Source: an uncultured Chitinophagaceae bacterium
Lineage (GTDB): Bacteria > Bacteroidota > Bacteroidia > Chitinophagales > Chitinophagaceae
Assembly (NCBI GenBank): GCA_903904335.1
Contig: CAIVCF010000037.1
Span: 1 to 63,257 of the forward strand
DNA length: 63,257 bases
Direction of reading: 5' to 3'
Positions 1 through 8,576 of this stretch are shown one piece after another. Position numbers and translations under genes: made by a program. The stretch's first letter is position 1. Every line of letters starts with the position of its first letter. The notes beneath the pieces are model-generated. The model saw nothing but the letters and a program-made list of their open reading frames with translations, had not been told where the DNA came from and searched no databases.

Positions 1-423
1 GGTTAATTCCGAACCTGTTGATGGACGTGTACCTCTTTTTTCGCGAAGCCTGTCAACGATCGCATCTTTCACACGAAGATTGGCAAACATGCTGTTATTG
101 ATGGTCTCATTATTTACATTACTTGTTACCGAAAAATAACCGGGATCGGGTAAAATATTTTCCCAGGCATATCCCACAAGGTTGCGATAAATATCATCGG
201 CATGATTGGCATCAAATGATTTCAAGCTGTATAAAACCTGACTGGCGCAACGTAAATTGAGATTGAGTTTGATGCAATCATTTACAGTGGCAAACAATCT
301 TACACCTGTAACAAAACTTTCTTCAATTTCAAATCCAAGTTCTTTTACTTCCTGTTCTAAAAAAGGTACAATGCGTTTATGACAGGTAATGATGACGGTT
401 GATCTTGATGTATAAACATTCAT
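1..423 (-). CDS. THUMP-domain class I SAM-dependent RNA methyltransferase, N-terminal part (runs off the window)
   Basis: Reading the minus strand from an ATG at 421-423 gives 141 uninterrupted codons to the window edge, beginning MNVYTSRSTVIITCHKRIV. The segment with LEQEVKELGFEIEES followed by VRLFATVNDCIKLNLNLRCA is typical of the N-terminal region of RlmL/Trm-type methyltransferases of Bacteroidota, where a ferredoxin-like fold precedes the THUMP domain that binds RNA. The catalytic Rossmann domain lies outside the window, so the rRNA or tRNA target cannot be decided. The gene is divergent from the DUF4395 gene, so the roughly 150 bp between them should hold both promoters. I am fairly sure of the family and not of the substrate. 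Confidence 0.8.
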   Translation of the reverse strand, partial: MNVYTSRSTVIITCHKRIVPFLEQEVKELGFEIEESFVTGVRLFATVNDCIKLNLNLRCASQVLYSLKSFDANHADDIYRNLVGYAWENILPDPGYFSVTSNVNNETINNSMFANLRVKDAIVDRLREKRGTRPSTGSELT

Positions 424-571
424 ATTGATGATAAAGGTAAAAGCTTAATGAATGATATGCAGGGAAATAAAATTTCTGTCCGACAAAGCAATTGAATTGA
501 AGATAGGCAGGATTGTTTTTAACTTGCAGTATCAAAGTTCTTTCAATCCTGCTGATCAAAAAAACCTTACA

Positions 572-1234
572 ATGAAAAAGTTTATACAATTCGGAGAAGA
601 GGTAGAAGGATATAATATCCCTGTTTTAAATGAAAGAGAAATAAGGGCTGCTGCAGGGATATTGTTTTTACTCATGTACACATCATTAATGTTCATCTTA
701 TTCAAAGCTGATTTTTTACTGATCAAGTATGGTATCACGATTTTCGTTACAGATTTTATCATCCGTGTTTTTATCAATCCAAGATTTTCCCCTACTTTGA
801 TCATTGCACGTTTGATCGTGCGGAACCAGACACCGGAATATGTTGGTGCACAGCAAAAAAAGTTCGCATGGATCATTGGCATTGTATTGGGAGTCATCAT
901 GTTCGTCTTTTTTATTATTGTAAATGCATACAGCCCGATAACCGGCATCATTTGTTTGATCTGTTTGATCTTTCTTTTCTTTGAATCAGTATTCGGTATC
1001 TGTTTGGGCTGTAAGTTTTATACTCTTTTCTATAAGGAAAAAGCGCAATATTCCCCTGGAGAAATTTGTGATGCAAAATCAAGACAGGCCATTCAAAAAA
1101 CACTTAAGACTCAGTTACTGATCGTTTTGGGGTTTATTGTTTATATCGTAATGATTGCCTGCTTATGTAATGATCATTTCAGTAAAACCCCGTATGACTT
1201 GTTTGGAATTAATAGTTCCGCAAAGTCTACATAA
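572..1234 (+). CDS. DUF4395 family integral membrane protein
   Basis: A 220-residue hydrophobic protein with about four membrane segments. The order of motifs matches DUF4395: an N-terminal VNERE-like stretch (VLNEREIRAAAG), then a helix, NPRFSPTLIIARLIV, the segment EYVGAQQKKFAWIIG, more helices, and a Cys pair around FGICLGCKFY near the C-terminus. The function of the family is not established. Some members sit next to thioredoxin-like proteins, and the CLGC pair could be redox active (inference). I chose the ATG at 572 over an upstream in-frame start because the family homology begins there and the preceding 40 codons look like non-coding sequence. Confidence 0.75.
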   Translation: MKKFIQFGEEVEGYNIPVLNEREIRAAAGILFLLMYTSLMFILFKADFLLIKYGITIFVTDFIIRVFINPRFSPTLIIARLIVRNQTPEYVGAQQKKFAWIIGIVLGVIMFVFFIIVNAYSPITGIICLICLIFLFFESVFGICLGCKFYTLFYKEKAQYSPGEICDAKSRQAIQKTLKTQLLIVLGFIVYIVMIACLCNDHFSKTPYDLFGINSSAKST

Positions 1235-1785
1235 ATGATAATGGCTATACACTGAGCGCTTCGCTAACTCTGCTGATAGCGGAGTAACCCTGCAGCAGGT
1301 CAACCATTAGCCTTATACATTCACGGCCTTGACAAGAAATTTGATAAGAGAGAGTACGCTTTATATAAGGCGTATATAGGAAGTATATAAGGAGTATGCG
1401 CTAAGTTGACTGCTGTGTCTTGTAACAGAAGCAGGCCTTTTTAGAGGATAGGGTATCCTTTTCTTCGTATTTCCTTCGTAATCTCCTGTTACCCGCTTGC
1501 TGTTTTGCTCGGGTGCTCCCGAACAACTCCCGAAGAAACTTGCTAAATGGTACAAAGCAAATAATACTCAGGTAACAATAAATACACTCTTTTGTTAGCA
1601 GACTCTGCCTTACCTGTTTCTGGTATTCTTTTGTACAAGTCCACTAAACAAAGAAGGATGGGTGAAGCAGACCAAAAGAAGTCTCGAGTAAAACTTATTT
1701 GTAATCAGCTACCACTCTTACAATAAACCGCAAAATCATTCACTCTCTTGCGGGTTTTTGCTAACTTGGCTTTTCAATTTTTTTT
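1235..1785. other. Intergenic region with short repeats, no gene seen
   Basis: About 550 bases without a convincing reading frame. It holds an 11-bp tandem array (listed separately), several small inverted repeats such as the CGGGTGCTCCCG stretch near 1509, and a TTGTACAAG motif near 1633 shared with other intergenic repeats in the window. The last 40 bases before the next gene are AT-rich and probably contain its promoter, but I could not identify a confident TAnnTTTG element. Confidence 0.5.
1362..1405. repeat. 11-bp tandem repeat array (four units)
   Basis: Four consecutive 11-bp units are visible: TATATAAGGCG, TATATAGGAAG, TATATAAGGAG and the divergent TATGCGCTAAG. The unit length is close to one helical turn of B-DNA, so all units would face the same side of the helix. 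A second 11-bp array with a related TATAAG core occurs at 39145-39199. Confidence 0.75.
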
Positions 1786-4755
1786 ATGCGAAAAATAGTT
1801 TTATCTCTCTGCATTTTCTTCCTCGCATTTCAATTGAATGCACAGAACTTTTATAAAGAAACCAAAGCATCCAAACATTGGGTGGACAGTGTTTTTAAAA
1901 AACTGAGCAAGAATGAACGTATCGGTCAGCTCATGATCATCCGTGCGCATAGTAACTTAACTCAGGAACATGTGGATGGTGTAGTTAAATTAATAAACGA
2001 ATATAATATCGGCGGGCTTTGTTTTTTTCAGGGCGGGCCGGTTAGACAAGCTAATCTGACCAACTATTATCAAAGTATTGCAAAGACTCCGTTGATGATC
2101 TGCATTGACGGCGAATGGGGACTGGGCATGCGTTTGGATAGTGTGATCAATTTTCCACGCCAGTTAATGATGGGCGCTGTTCCAGATGCACAACTCATTC
2201 ATCAATTCGGCACGGCGGTGGGTGAACAATGCAAACGCATGGGCATTCATGTAAACTTTGCGCCGGATGTGGATGTAAATAATAATCCCGATAATCCTGT
2301 TATCAACGACAGAAGTTTTGGTGAAGACAAAAACAAAGTGGCATTATTTGGTATCGAATATATGAAAGGCATGCAGGAAGTGAATGTGATGGCAAGTGCC
2401 AAACATTTTCCGGGTCATGGTGATGTGGCAGTTGATTCGCATAAAGATCTTCCCATCATCAATAAAACAAGAGCGCAATTAGATTCGTTGGAATTAGCAC
2501 CCTTCAGAGAAATGATCAATGCGGGTGTGGGAAGTATCATGGTGGCACATTTATCTGTTCCTGCTATTGATACCATCAGCAATCAACCCACCTCCTTATC
2601 AGAAAAAACGATAAAAGGTTTATTGTACGGCGAATTAGGATTTAAAGGCCTCACATTTACCGATGCATTGGGAATGAAAGGTGTAACCAAATATTATCCT
2701 GCCGGTGCAGCTTCATTACAATCTTTAATTGCAGGAAATGATATGTTGTGCTTGCCCGAAGATATTCCCAACAGCATTGCAACGATCCGCAAAGCGATCC
2801 GTCATCATCAATTAAAATGGAAGGACATCAATGCAAGAGTGAAAAAAGTATTGCTCGTGAAATACAATCTGGGATTGAATTCCATCAAACCCATCGAAAC
2901 AGAAAATTTGGTGGCTGACCTGAATATTCAAACAAAAAAGATCGATGAGTTAGTATCGAAGAATGCATTGACTTTATTGCATCAAAATAATGCATCACTT
3001 ATTCCTTTACAAAAACAAAAGAAGATAGCTTATATTTCTATCGGTGCTGCAAAAGAAACTGCCATTGCTGCAAGATTAAGAACAGAGAATAATGCTGATG
3101 TTTATTTATTCGGCAGTAAAGCGTCTATCGGTAATCAGGTGATGGATGATCTGCATAAAGTTATTCCAACAGATAAAAGTGATAGCAATGGTGCAAATAA
3201 ATTGATTCAATCTATCAAAGAAAATAATTACGATGCAGTTGTTATCGGTTTGCATAATTACAGCAGAAGGCCTGCCAATAATTTCGGGTTAAGTAATGCA
3301 TCTGTTTATCTGATCAATCAACTACAACAACTTGATCAAAGCATCACATTAGTATTTGGCAATCCCTATGCGATCAAGAATTTCTGCAACGCACCAAATC
3401 TGTTGGCTTGTTATGAAGATGATGATATCACACAATCAGCGGCAGCAGATTGGTTGCAGGGAAAAATTCAAGCAAAAGGAAAATTGACTGTTACTGTTTG
3501 CGAACATTTAAAATTCGGCGACGGTATTTTATACAATAATTATTTTCCTACAGCAAGTCCTGAATCTGTGGGCATGAGTGCAGAAAAATTAGCCATCATC
3601 GATTCCATTGCAAATGATGGTGTATTAAAAACTGCTTATCCCGGTTGTGTGGTGTTGGCTGCCAAAGACGGGAAGATCGTTTACCAGAAAGCATTTGGCT
3701 ATAAGAATTATGATAAGAAAGAAGCGATGAACATCGATATGGTTTTCGATCTGGCGTCGGTAACAAAAGTTTCTGCCACCACTGTTTCAGTAATGAAATT
3801 GTATGAAGAAGGCAAATTGGATATCAATAAAACGATTGGTGATTATTTAAGTTGGACAAAAGGAACCAATAAAGCTGATCTGAAATTGAAAGACATTTTA
3901 TTGCATCAGGCGGGGCTAAAAGAGTTTATTCCTTTTTATCGCGAAGCGATCGATACAGTAACCGGCGAACCTAACTGGACCATTTTTTCAAAATCAAAAG
4001 ATGAACAACATCAATTTCGTGTTGCAGAAAATTTATATGTACGCAATGATTGGGAAGATACTTTACACAAAAGGATCTTACAAAGTAAATTATCGGCACC
4101 GGGCCGTTATGTCTACAGCGATATGGATTTTATTTTCTTAGGAAAGATCGTACAGGCCATCAGCGGCAAACCTTTGAATGAATATGTAAGAGAAAATTTT
4201 TATCAGCCCTTACAAATGAAAAGCACAGGCTTTCTTCCGAGAGAAAGAATGCCTTTGGAAAATATAGTTCCCACCGAATTAGAGAAACATTTCCGTCAGC
4301 AATTATTGCATGGCGATGTACATGATGAAGGTGCAGCCATGTTTGGCGGAGTTGCAGGACATGCAGGATTATTCAGTAATGCTTATGATCTGGCACAATT
4401 GTATCAAATGTTATTGAACGGCGGCGAATTGAATGGAATTCGCTTATTGAAAAAAGAAACCATCGATCAGTTCACGGCCTACAACAGTGATGTAAGCCGC
4501 AGAGGTTTGGGTTTTGATAAACCGGAAAAAGACAATGCAACCAGAAGAGTCGCATATCCGTCAAAATCAGTTTCGCCTGAAACCTTTGGCCATACGGGAT
4601 TTACGGGGACCTGTGTTTGGGTAGATCCAAAATATAATTTGGTCTATATTTTCCTGTCAAATCATGTGAATCCGACGAGAGATAATAACAAATTAGGCCA
4701 GTTGAATATCCGTCCAAAGATTCAGGAAGCCATTTATAATGCTATTACGAAGTAG
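1786..4755 (+). CDS. Secreted GH3 beta-N-acetylglucosaminidase-like / serine beta-lactamase-like fusion protein
   Basis: A 989-residue exported protein with a signal peptide ending near QLNAQ. Residues about 30-360 form a glycoside hydrolase family 3 TIM barrel with the NagZ-type motif KHFPGHGD at 206-213, whose His/Asp pair acts as acid/base in NagZ enzymes. A GH3 C-terminal-like region follows (about 385-580). Residues about 600-985 are a class C beta-lactamase/DD-peptidase fold with SVTK at 658-661 (SxxK), YSD at 777-779 (YxN position) and HTGFTG from 936. Such fusions are known in Bacteroidota and probably act on peptidoglycan fragments in the periplasm or at the surface. Actual antibiotic hydrolysis is not implied. 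A standalone transcription unit is likely. Confidence 0.9.
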   Translation: MRKIVLSLCIFFLAFQLNAQNFYKETKASKHWVDSVFKKLSKNERIGQLMIIRAHSNLTQEHVDGVVKLINEYNIGGLCFFQGGPVRQANLTNYYQSIAKTPLMICIDGEWGLGMRLDSVINFPRQLMMGAVPDAQLIHQFGTAVGEQCKRMGIHVNFAPDVDVNNNPDNPVINDRSFGEDKNKVALFGIEYMKGMQEVNVMASAKHFPGHGDVAVDSHKDLPIINKTRAQLDSLELAPFREMINAGVGSIMVAHLSVPAIDTISNQPTSLSEKTIKGLLYGELGFKGLTFTDALGMKGVTKYYPAGAASLQSLIAGNDMLCLPEDIPNSIATIRKAIRHHQLKWKDINARVKKVLLVKYNLGLNSIKPIETENLVADLNIQTKKIDELVSKNALTLLHQNNASLIPLQKQKKIAYISIGAAKETAIAARLRTENNADVYLFGSKASIGNQVMDDLHKVIPTDKSDSNGANKLIQSIKENNYDAVVIGLHNYSRRPANNFGLSNASVYLINQLQQLDQSITLVFGNPYAIKNFCNAPNLLACYEDDDITQSAAADWLQGKIQAKGKLTVTVCEHLKFGDGILYNNYFPTASPESVGMSAEKLAIIDSIANDGVLKTAYPGCVVLAAKDGKIVYQKAFGYKNYDKKEAMNIDMVFDLASVTKVSATTVSVMKLYEEGKLDINKTIGDYLSWTKGTNKADLKLKDILLHQAGLKEFIPFYREAIDTVTGEPNWTIFSKSKDEQHQFRVAENLYVRNDWEDTLHKRILQSKLSAPGRYVYSDMDFIFLGKIVQAISGKPLNEYVRENFYQPLQMKSTGFLPRERMPLENIVPTELEKHFRQQLLHGDVHDEGAAMFGGVAGHAGLFSNAYDLAQLYQMLLNGGELNGIRLLKKETIDQFTAYNSDVSRRGLGFDKPEKDNATRRVAYPSKSVSPETFGHTGFTGTCVWVDPKYNLVYIFLSNHVNPTRDNNKLGQLNIRPKIQEAIYNAITK

Positions 4756-4822
4756 CCGTATAATGCATGCAAACAGCAGGATGAAAGCTATATCTTCGTA
4801 TCAGTTCAAAATAATAATAAAC

Positions 4823-6526
4823 ATGAGAAAGTTTCTTCTATCTGCAATATCCTTGTTTCTGATCGCAGCAGTCATCACATCCTGTTCATCCAAAGGCCCG
4901 AAGGAAGCAGCATTGATCCCGAAAGATGCAATTTTTGTTTCTGCACTGGATGCAGGTTCTTTACATGGCAAGCTTCAATCATTGAATATCAATATCGACA
5001 GCATGATTGACAAAGTATTTGAGAATGATTCTGCCAAAACAAAACACAAAGAATTGTTGAAAGATTTTCAGCAGTGCGGTATCGAATGGAATGAGAAATT
5101 TTTTGTTTTTGTCACCAATAAAAAAATATCCGATAATATGCAGGGCATGAGTATTAACCTCATCGCACCGATCAAAGATTCTGCAAAACTGTTGGCATTC
5201 GTGCGCAAAGCCGATGAACTGAAAGGCAGAAAAGTGATCAGTGAAAAAAAATACAGTTACCTGCAACTGAACAGCAGCAGCATTATCAGCTGGACGGATA
5301 AAAATATTATTGCCACTTATTATCATTTCACTGAAACAAAAAACTGGAAATTGGATTCTGTGATGCATACAGATCAACCTTCTTTTGATAAAGTGGATGA
5401 ACTGAAAAGGCAGGTGAATACTTTTTATACGCAACCGGAATCCGAATCATTGGCTTCACTTCAAATATTCACTGACCTGTTCAAAGAGAAAGCCGATGCT
5501 TATGCGTTCAGTACTACCAACAGCAGTTTAAGTTCTTTAAGTGCTATGCCTTTTCAAATACCGAAATTGACAGAATTATTGCAGGATAATTATTCAACTT
5601 CCACTTTCAGTTTTGATGAAGGAAAGATCACAGCAAAAGGAAATTTCTTTCCCAATAAAACACTGAGTGCCATCTTTAAAAAATATACCGGATCAACAGT
5701 CAACACTTCCATGATAGAAAATTATCCTTCGCAAAATATCAATGGCTTAATGCTGATGTCTTTTAATCCGGAAATATTCGATGCCATACTGAAGGAATTA
5801 GATGTGGATGCTTTATTGAACGGTTACCTCGATAAAGCAAATATCAGCAGTACCGATCTGTACAAATGTTTGAAAGGGGATATTGCAGTTGCGGTATCAG
5901 ATCTCAACTTGAACAGTTTTAAAGATAATACTACTGCTCCCAAAACACCTTATGTAAAAATGGTGTTTAATGCTGCTATCGGCGACAGGGTTAGCTTTAA
6001 TAAGATCATGGATAAAGCTGCGGAAAGCGGTTTTGTTTTAAAAGAGAACAACACTTATAAATCAAGTTCTTTATTGCAGGTTTTCGGGGTTTATTTGCAT
6101 GTAGATGATAAAAATTTAATTGTTGCAAGCGATTCTATGACTTATGCGCAATACATTTCCAAGTCAAGCAAAGCCAATATCAGTAAGGATGTGATGGATC
6201 AGATCAAAGGCAAGTCAGGAGCGATTTACGTAAATATAGAAAACATCATTGAAAGTTTCAGGACCAATAAAATGTCGGCAAACGACAGTACTACTTTCAC
6301 TACTGCGAAAAATACTTTCAAAGATATTATTGCAACAAGCAGTAATTATGACGGAAGCAAGATCGCAAGTGAATTCAACCTTCGTTTGAAAAACGAAAAA
6401 CAAAACAGCTTGGTTACTTTGATGAGTTTGTTCACCAATATCGGTAACCGCATTGTAAAGAATCATCAAAAAGATGATGCTATTGATCATTTTCTCTTTT
6501 TAGATCCTTCTATGGGTTCTTTCTGA
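4823..6526 (+). CDS. DUF4836 family lipoprotein
   Basis: A 567-residue protein with a lipoprotein signal, MRKFLLSAIS followed by a hydrophobic stretch and a lipobox ending ITSC, so Cys21 would be lipidated. The segment just after it (AALIPKDAIFVSALDAGSL) is the hallmark start of DUF4836 proteins, which are common in Bacteroidota and of unknown function. The rest is a soluble repeated alpha/beta fold with no catalytic motif that I recognise. The ATG at 4823 is chosen because it begins the signal peptide. An upstream in-frame start overlapping the previous gene adds 28 residues that would spoil the signal. A strong hairpin terminator follows at 6542. Confidence 0.8.
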   Translation: MRKFLLSAISLFLIAAVITSCSSKGPKEAALIPKDAIFVSALDAGSLHGKLQSLNINIDSMIDKVFENDSAKTKHKELLKDFQQCGIEWNEKFFVFVTNKKISDNMQGMSINLIAPIKDSAKLLAFVRKADELKGRKVISEKKYSYLQLNSSSIISWTDKNIIATYYHFTETKNWKLDSVMHTDQPSFDKVDELKRQVNTFYTQPESESLASLQIFTDLFKEKADAYAFSTTNSSLSSLSAMPFQIPKLTELLQDNYSTSTFSFDEGKITAKGNFFPNKTLSAIFKKYTGSTVNTSMIENYPSQNINGLMLMSFNPEIFDAILKELDVDALLNGYLDKANISSTDLYKCLKGDIAVAVSDLNLNSFKDNTTAPKTPYVKMVFNAAIGDRVSFNKIMDKAAESGFVLKENNTYKSSSLLQVFGVYLHVDDKNLIVASDSMTYAQYISKSSKANISKDVMDQIKGKSGAIYVNIENIIESFRTNKMSANDSTTFTTAKNTFKDIIATSSNYDGSKIASEFNLRLKNEKQNSLVTLMSLFTNIGNRIVKNHQKDDAIDHFLFLDPSMGSF

Positions 6527-6541
6527 GTTTGAATAAATTTT

Positions 6542-6573
6542 AAAGAGCTGCATTTTTGCGGCTCTTTCTTTTT
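6542..6573 (+). terminator. Rho-independent terminator after the DUF4836 gene
   Basis: A 10-bp stem, AAAGAGCTGC with GCGGCTCTTT (one G-T wobble), encloses a short T-rich loop and is followed by CTTTTTCTT. It lies 15 bases after the stop codon and before the ABC ATPase start. Confidence 0.8.
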
Positions 6574-6594
6574 CTTATTTGTATTTTCGATACC

Positions 6595-7242
6595 ATGCAA
6601 ATTGAACTGAAACAGATCGTTCCTATTCCATTAAAAGATAAATTCTCGCAGCGCAATTCTGATGTGTGGAATCAAACAGTTTTATTTCAGCATGGCGAAT
6701 GGATAAAAATAAAAGCCCCCAGCGGAACCGGTAAAACAACATTCATCCATACTTTATATAAACTTCGTCATGATTATTCAGGGCAGGTTTTTTATGATGA
6801 CCAAGAAATTAAAAATATTTCAGGTGATGCATTGGCACAGATCCGCCAGCAGAAAATAAGTATCGTATTTCAGGACCTTCGTTTGTTTCCCAATTTGACA
6901 GCCAGAGAAAACATTGAATTAAAACGTGTATTGCAATCTCCTTTTTATGATGCTGCAATCATTGATGAAATGGCAGCAAAGCTTGGTGTAGCAAGCATTT
7001 TAAATCAACGTGCCGGATTGTGCAGTTACGGAGAGCAGCAAAGGATAGCCATCATCCGTGCATTGATACAACCTTTTGAATGGTTGTTTTTGGATGAACC
7101 TTTCAGTCATTTGGATCATGAAAATATTTCAAAGGCATCGGCTTTGATAGCAGAGGAATGCAGCAAAAGAAAAGCGGGATTTATTTTAACTGATCTGGAT
7201 GAAGATGCGCATTTTAATTACAGCAAGTATTTACAATTATAA
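6595..7242 (+). CDS. ABC transporter ATP-binding protein (LolD/FtsE-like)
   Basis: A 215-residue nucleotide-binding subunit. It has Walker A APSGTGKTT with Lys47, a Q-loop VFQDLRLFPNLT (about 91-102), a signature written SYGEQ at 144-148 in place of LSGGQ, and Walker B WLFLDEP with D167/E168 and a D-loop SHLD. The signature departs from consensus, but all other catalytic positions are present. The next gene encodes an FtsX/MacB-fold permease, so the two probably form one transporter acting on lipoproteins, cell-division hydrolases or another envelope substrate. The exact substrate is unknown. I chose the ATG at 6595, since an upstream start would extend into the terminator hairpin. Confidence 0.85.
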   Translation: MQIELKQIVPIPLKDKFSQRNSDVWNQTVLFQHGEWIKIKAPSGTGKTTFIHTLYKLRHDYSGQVFYDDQEIKNISGDALAQIRQQKISIVFQDLRLFPNLTARENIELKRVLQSPFYDAAIIDEMAAKLGVASILNQRAGLCSYGEQQRIAIIRALIQPFEWLFLDEPFSHLDHENISKASALIAEECSKRKAGFILTDLDEDAHFNYSKYLQL

Positions 7243-7249
7243 CAATGAT

Positions 7250-7350
7250 GTCACCCTGAGGCACTCGAAGCCTGCCCGACTTCGCCATTCAGGCGGGCAT
7301 GATTCTAAAAAAGGATTTCGATTAACACCCTTTGAGTGCCTCAGGGTGAC
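7250..7350. repeat. Palindromic extragenic repeat (long inverted repeat)
   Basis: The two arms GTCACCCTGAGGCACTC (7250-7266) and GAGTGCCTCAGGGTGAC (7334-7350) are perfectly complementary over 17 bp. A second nested GCCCG/CGGGC hairpin lies inside. The outer arm resembles the CACCCTGAG...TCGAAG repetitive extragenic elements seen in many bacterial genomes. It fills almost the whole gap between the ATPase and permease genes, which would otherwise be co-transcribed. Confidence 0.85.
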
Positions 7351-7369
7351 AACAAATTACAAAATATAA

Positions 7370-8557
7370 ATGCTCAATAGTCTTTTAAAAAAATTAATCA
7401 AAACAGCATCCGGCCGAACAAGATTTGTGATGGCCATCATTGGTATGTCCGTTGCCTTGCTATTGATCTTATCTGCTGTTCAGATTCAAATTGATTATGA
7501 TGATCTCCTGTACAGCAAGACCAATCAGGATAGCATTGCCAATTTTCTGGTAGTCAATAAAATATTAAACAATAAAACTTACGGCACTGCTACTTTCAAA
7601 GAAGAAGATCTTAATAAATTAAAACAGCAAAATTTTATTGAAGATGTCGGCATCCTTACGCCGAGCAGGTTTAAAGCATCCATACAAAGCTATAGTGATC
7701 GTTTCCCTTTTTATACAGATATTTCATTTGAAAGTGTTCCTGCTGCATTCATTGATGTGAACAGCAAGGACTGGAAATGGAAGGAAGGCGATAGTTTTAT
7801 TCCGATGATCGCTCCCAATATGTTCCTGGATATTTACAATTTTCAATTTTCGTTATCACAAAATTTACCGCAGCTCACACAGGATATCGTGAAGATGATA
7901 GTATTCAAAGTAAACATCAATACAGATAAGGGTCCGGTTAGCTTTAATGGAAAGATCGTTGGCTTCAGTGATCGCATCAGCTCTTTATTAGTACCGCAGG
8001 AATTCAATGATTGGGCTAATCAACATTTCAGTAACACGCAAAATGCAAAACCATCAAGAGTTGTGATCAGGACAAAAGATCCCGGCAATCCTGCGCTGGT
8101 TAAGTATTTGAAAAATAACGGTTTAACGACTGATGCCGATAAAACACGTTTTTCCAAATACCGTCAAATTGTAAATGCTATCGTGAATGTGAGTTGGATA
8201 ACAGGTGCTGTGATGTTGTTATTTGCATTATTGGTCTTTACTTTATTCATTCAATTAACGATTGCATCCTGCAAAGAAGAGATTCAGTTGCTCATCACGC
8301 TCGGCGCATCTCCAAAACAATTGCAAAAATTTTTGATGAAACAATTTTTTCCTTCCAATATCATCATCATTATTATTTCATTGATCGCTATCACTGCTTT
8401 ACAATTTGAAGCACATCAGGTTTTGCAGGAACAAAATATTTTCGTCAATACATTCACTTCTTATTACACTTTCGCAACTGCTTTCTTTATTTTATTAGTC
8501 TTATGGTTTGTTAATTATCGAAGCATTCGAAAATACATTGCCGTGCAGGATAAATAG
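7370..8557 (+). CDS. FtsX/MacB-like ABC transporter permease
   Basis: A 395-residue membrane protein with one N-terminal helix (about residues 18-40), a periplasmic domain of roughly 220 residues, and three C-terminal helices, the topology of the FtsX/MacB permease superfamily. The cytoplasmic loop CKEEIQLLITLGASPKQLQ is the coupling segment that contacts the ATPase in this superfamily. It follows its likely ATP-binding partner, separated only by a palindromic repeat. It probably works as a dimer in envelope transport or signalling. Cargo is unknown, and the large periplasmic domain shows no motif that would decide between a lipoprotein-release and a division role. Confidence 0.8.
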   Translation: MLNSLLKKLIKTASGRTRFVMAIIGMSVALLLILSAVQIQIDYDDLLYSKTNQDSIANFLVVNKILNNKTYGTATFKEEDLNKLKQQNFIEDVGILTPSRFKASIQSYSDRFPFYTDISFESVPAAFIDVNSKDWKWKEGDSFIPMIAPNMFLDIYNFQFSLSQNLPQLTQDIVKMIVFKVNINTDKGPVSFNGKIVGFSDRISSLLVPQEFNDWANQHFSNTQNAKPSRVVIRTKDPGNPALVKYLKNNGLTTDADKTRFSKYRQIVNAIVNVSWITGAVMLLFALLVFTLFIQLTIASCKEEIQLLITLGASPKQLQKFLMKQFFPSNIIIIIISLIAITALQFEAHQVLQEQNIFVNTFTSYYTFATAFFILLVLWFVNYRSIRKYIAVQDK

Positions 8558-8576
8558 ATTCCTGTAATTTTAGTTT

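Noticed and set aside
7250-7350. Insertion sequence or MITE with transposase ends
   Set aside because: Only ~100 bp, no target-site duplication seen, and its arm resembles common repetitive extragenic palindromes.
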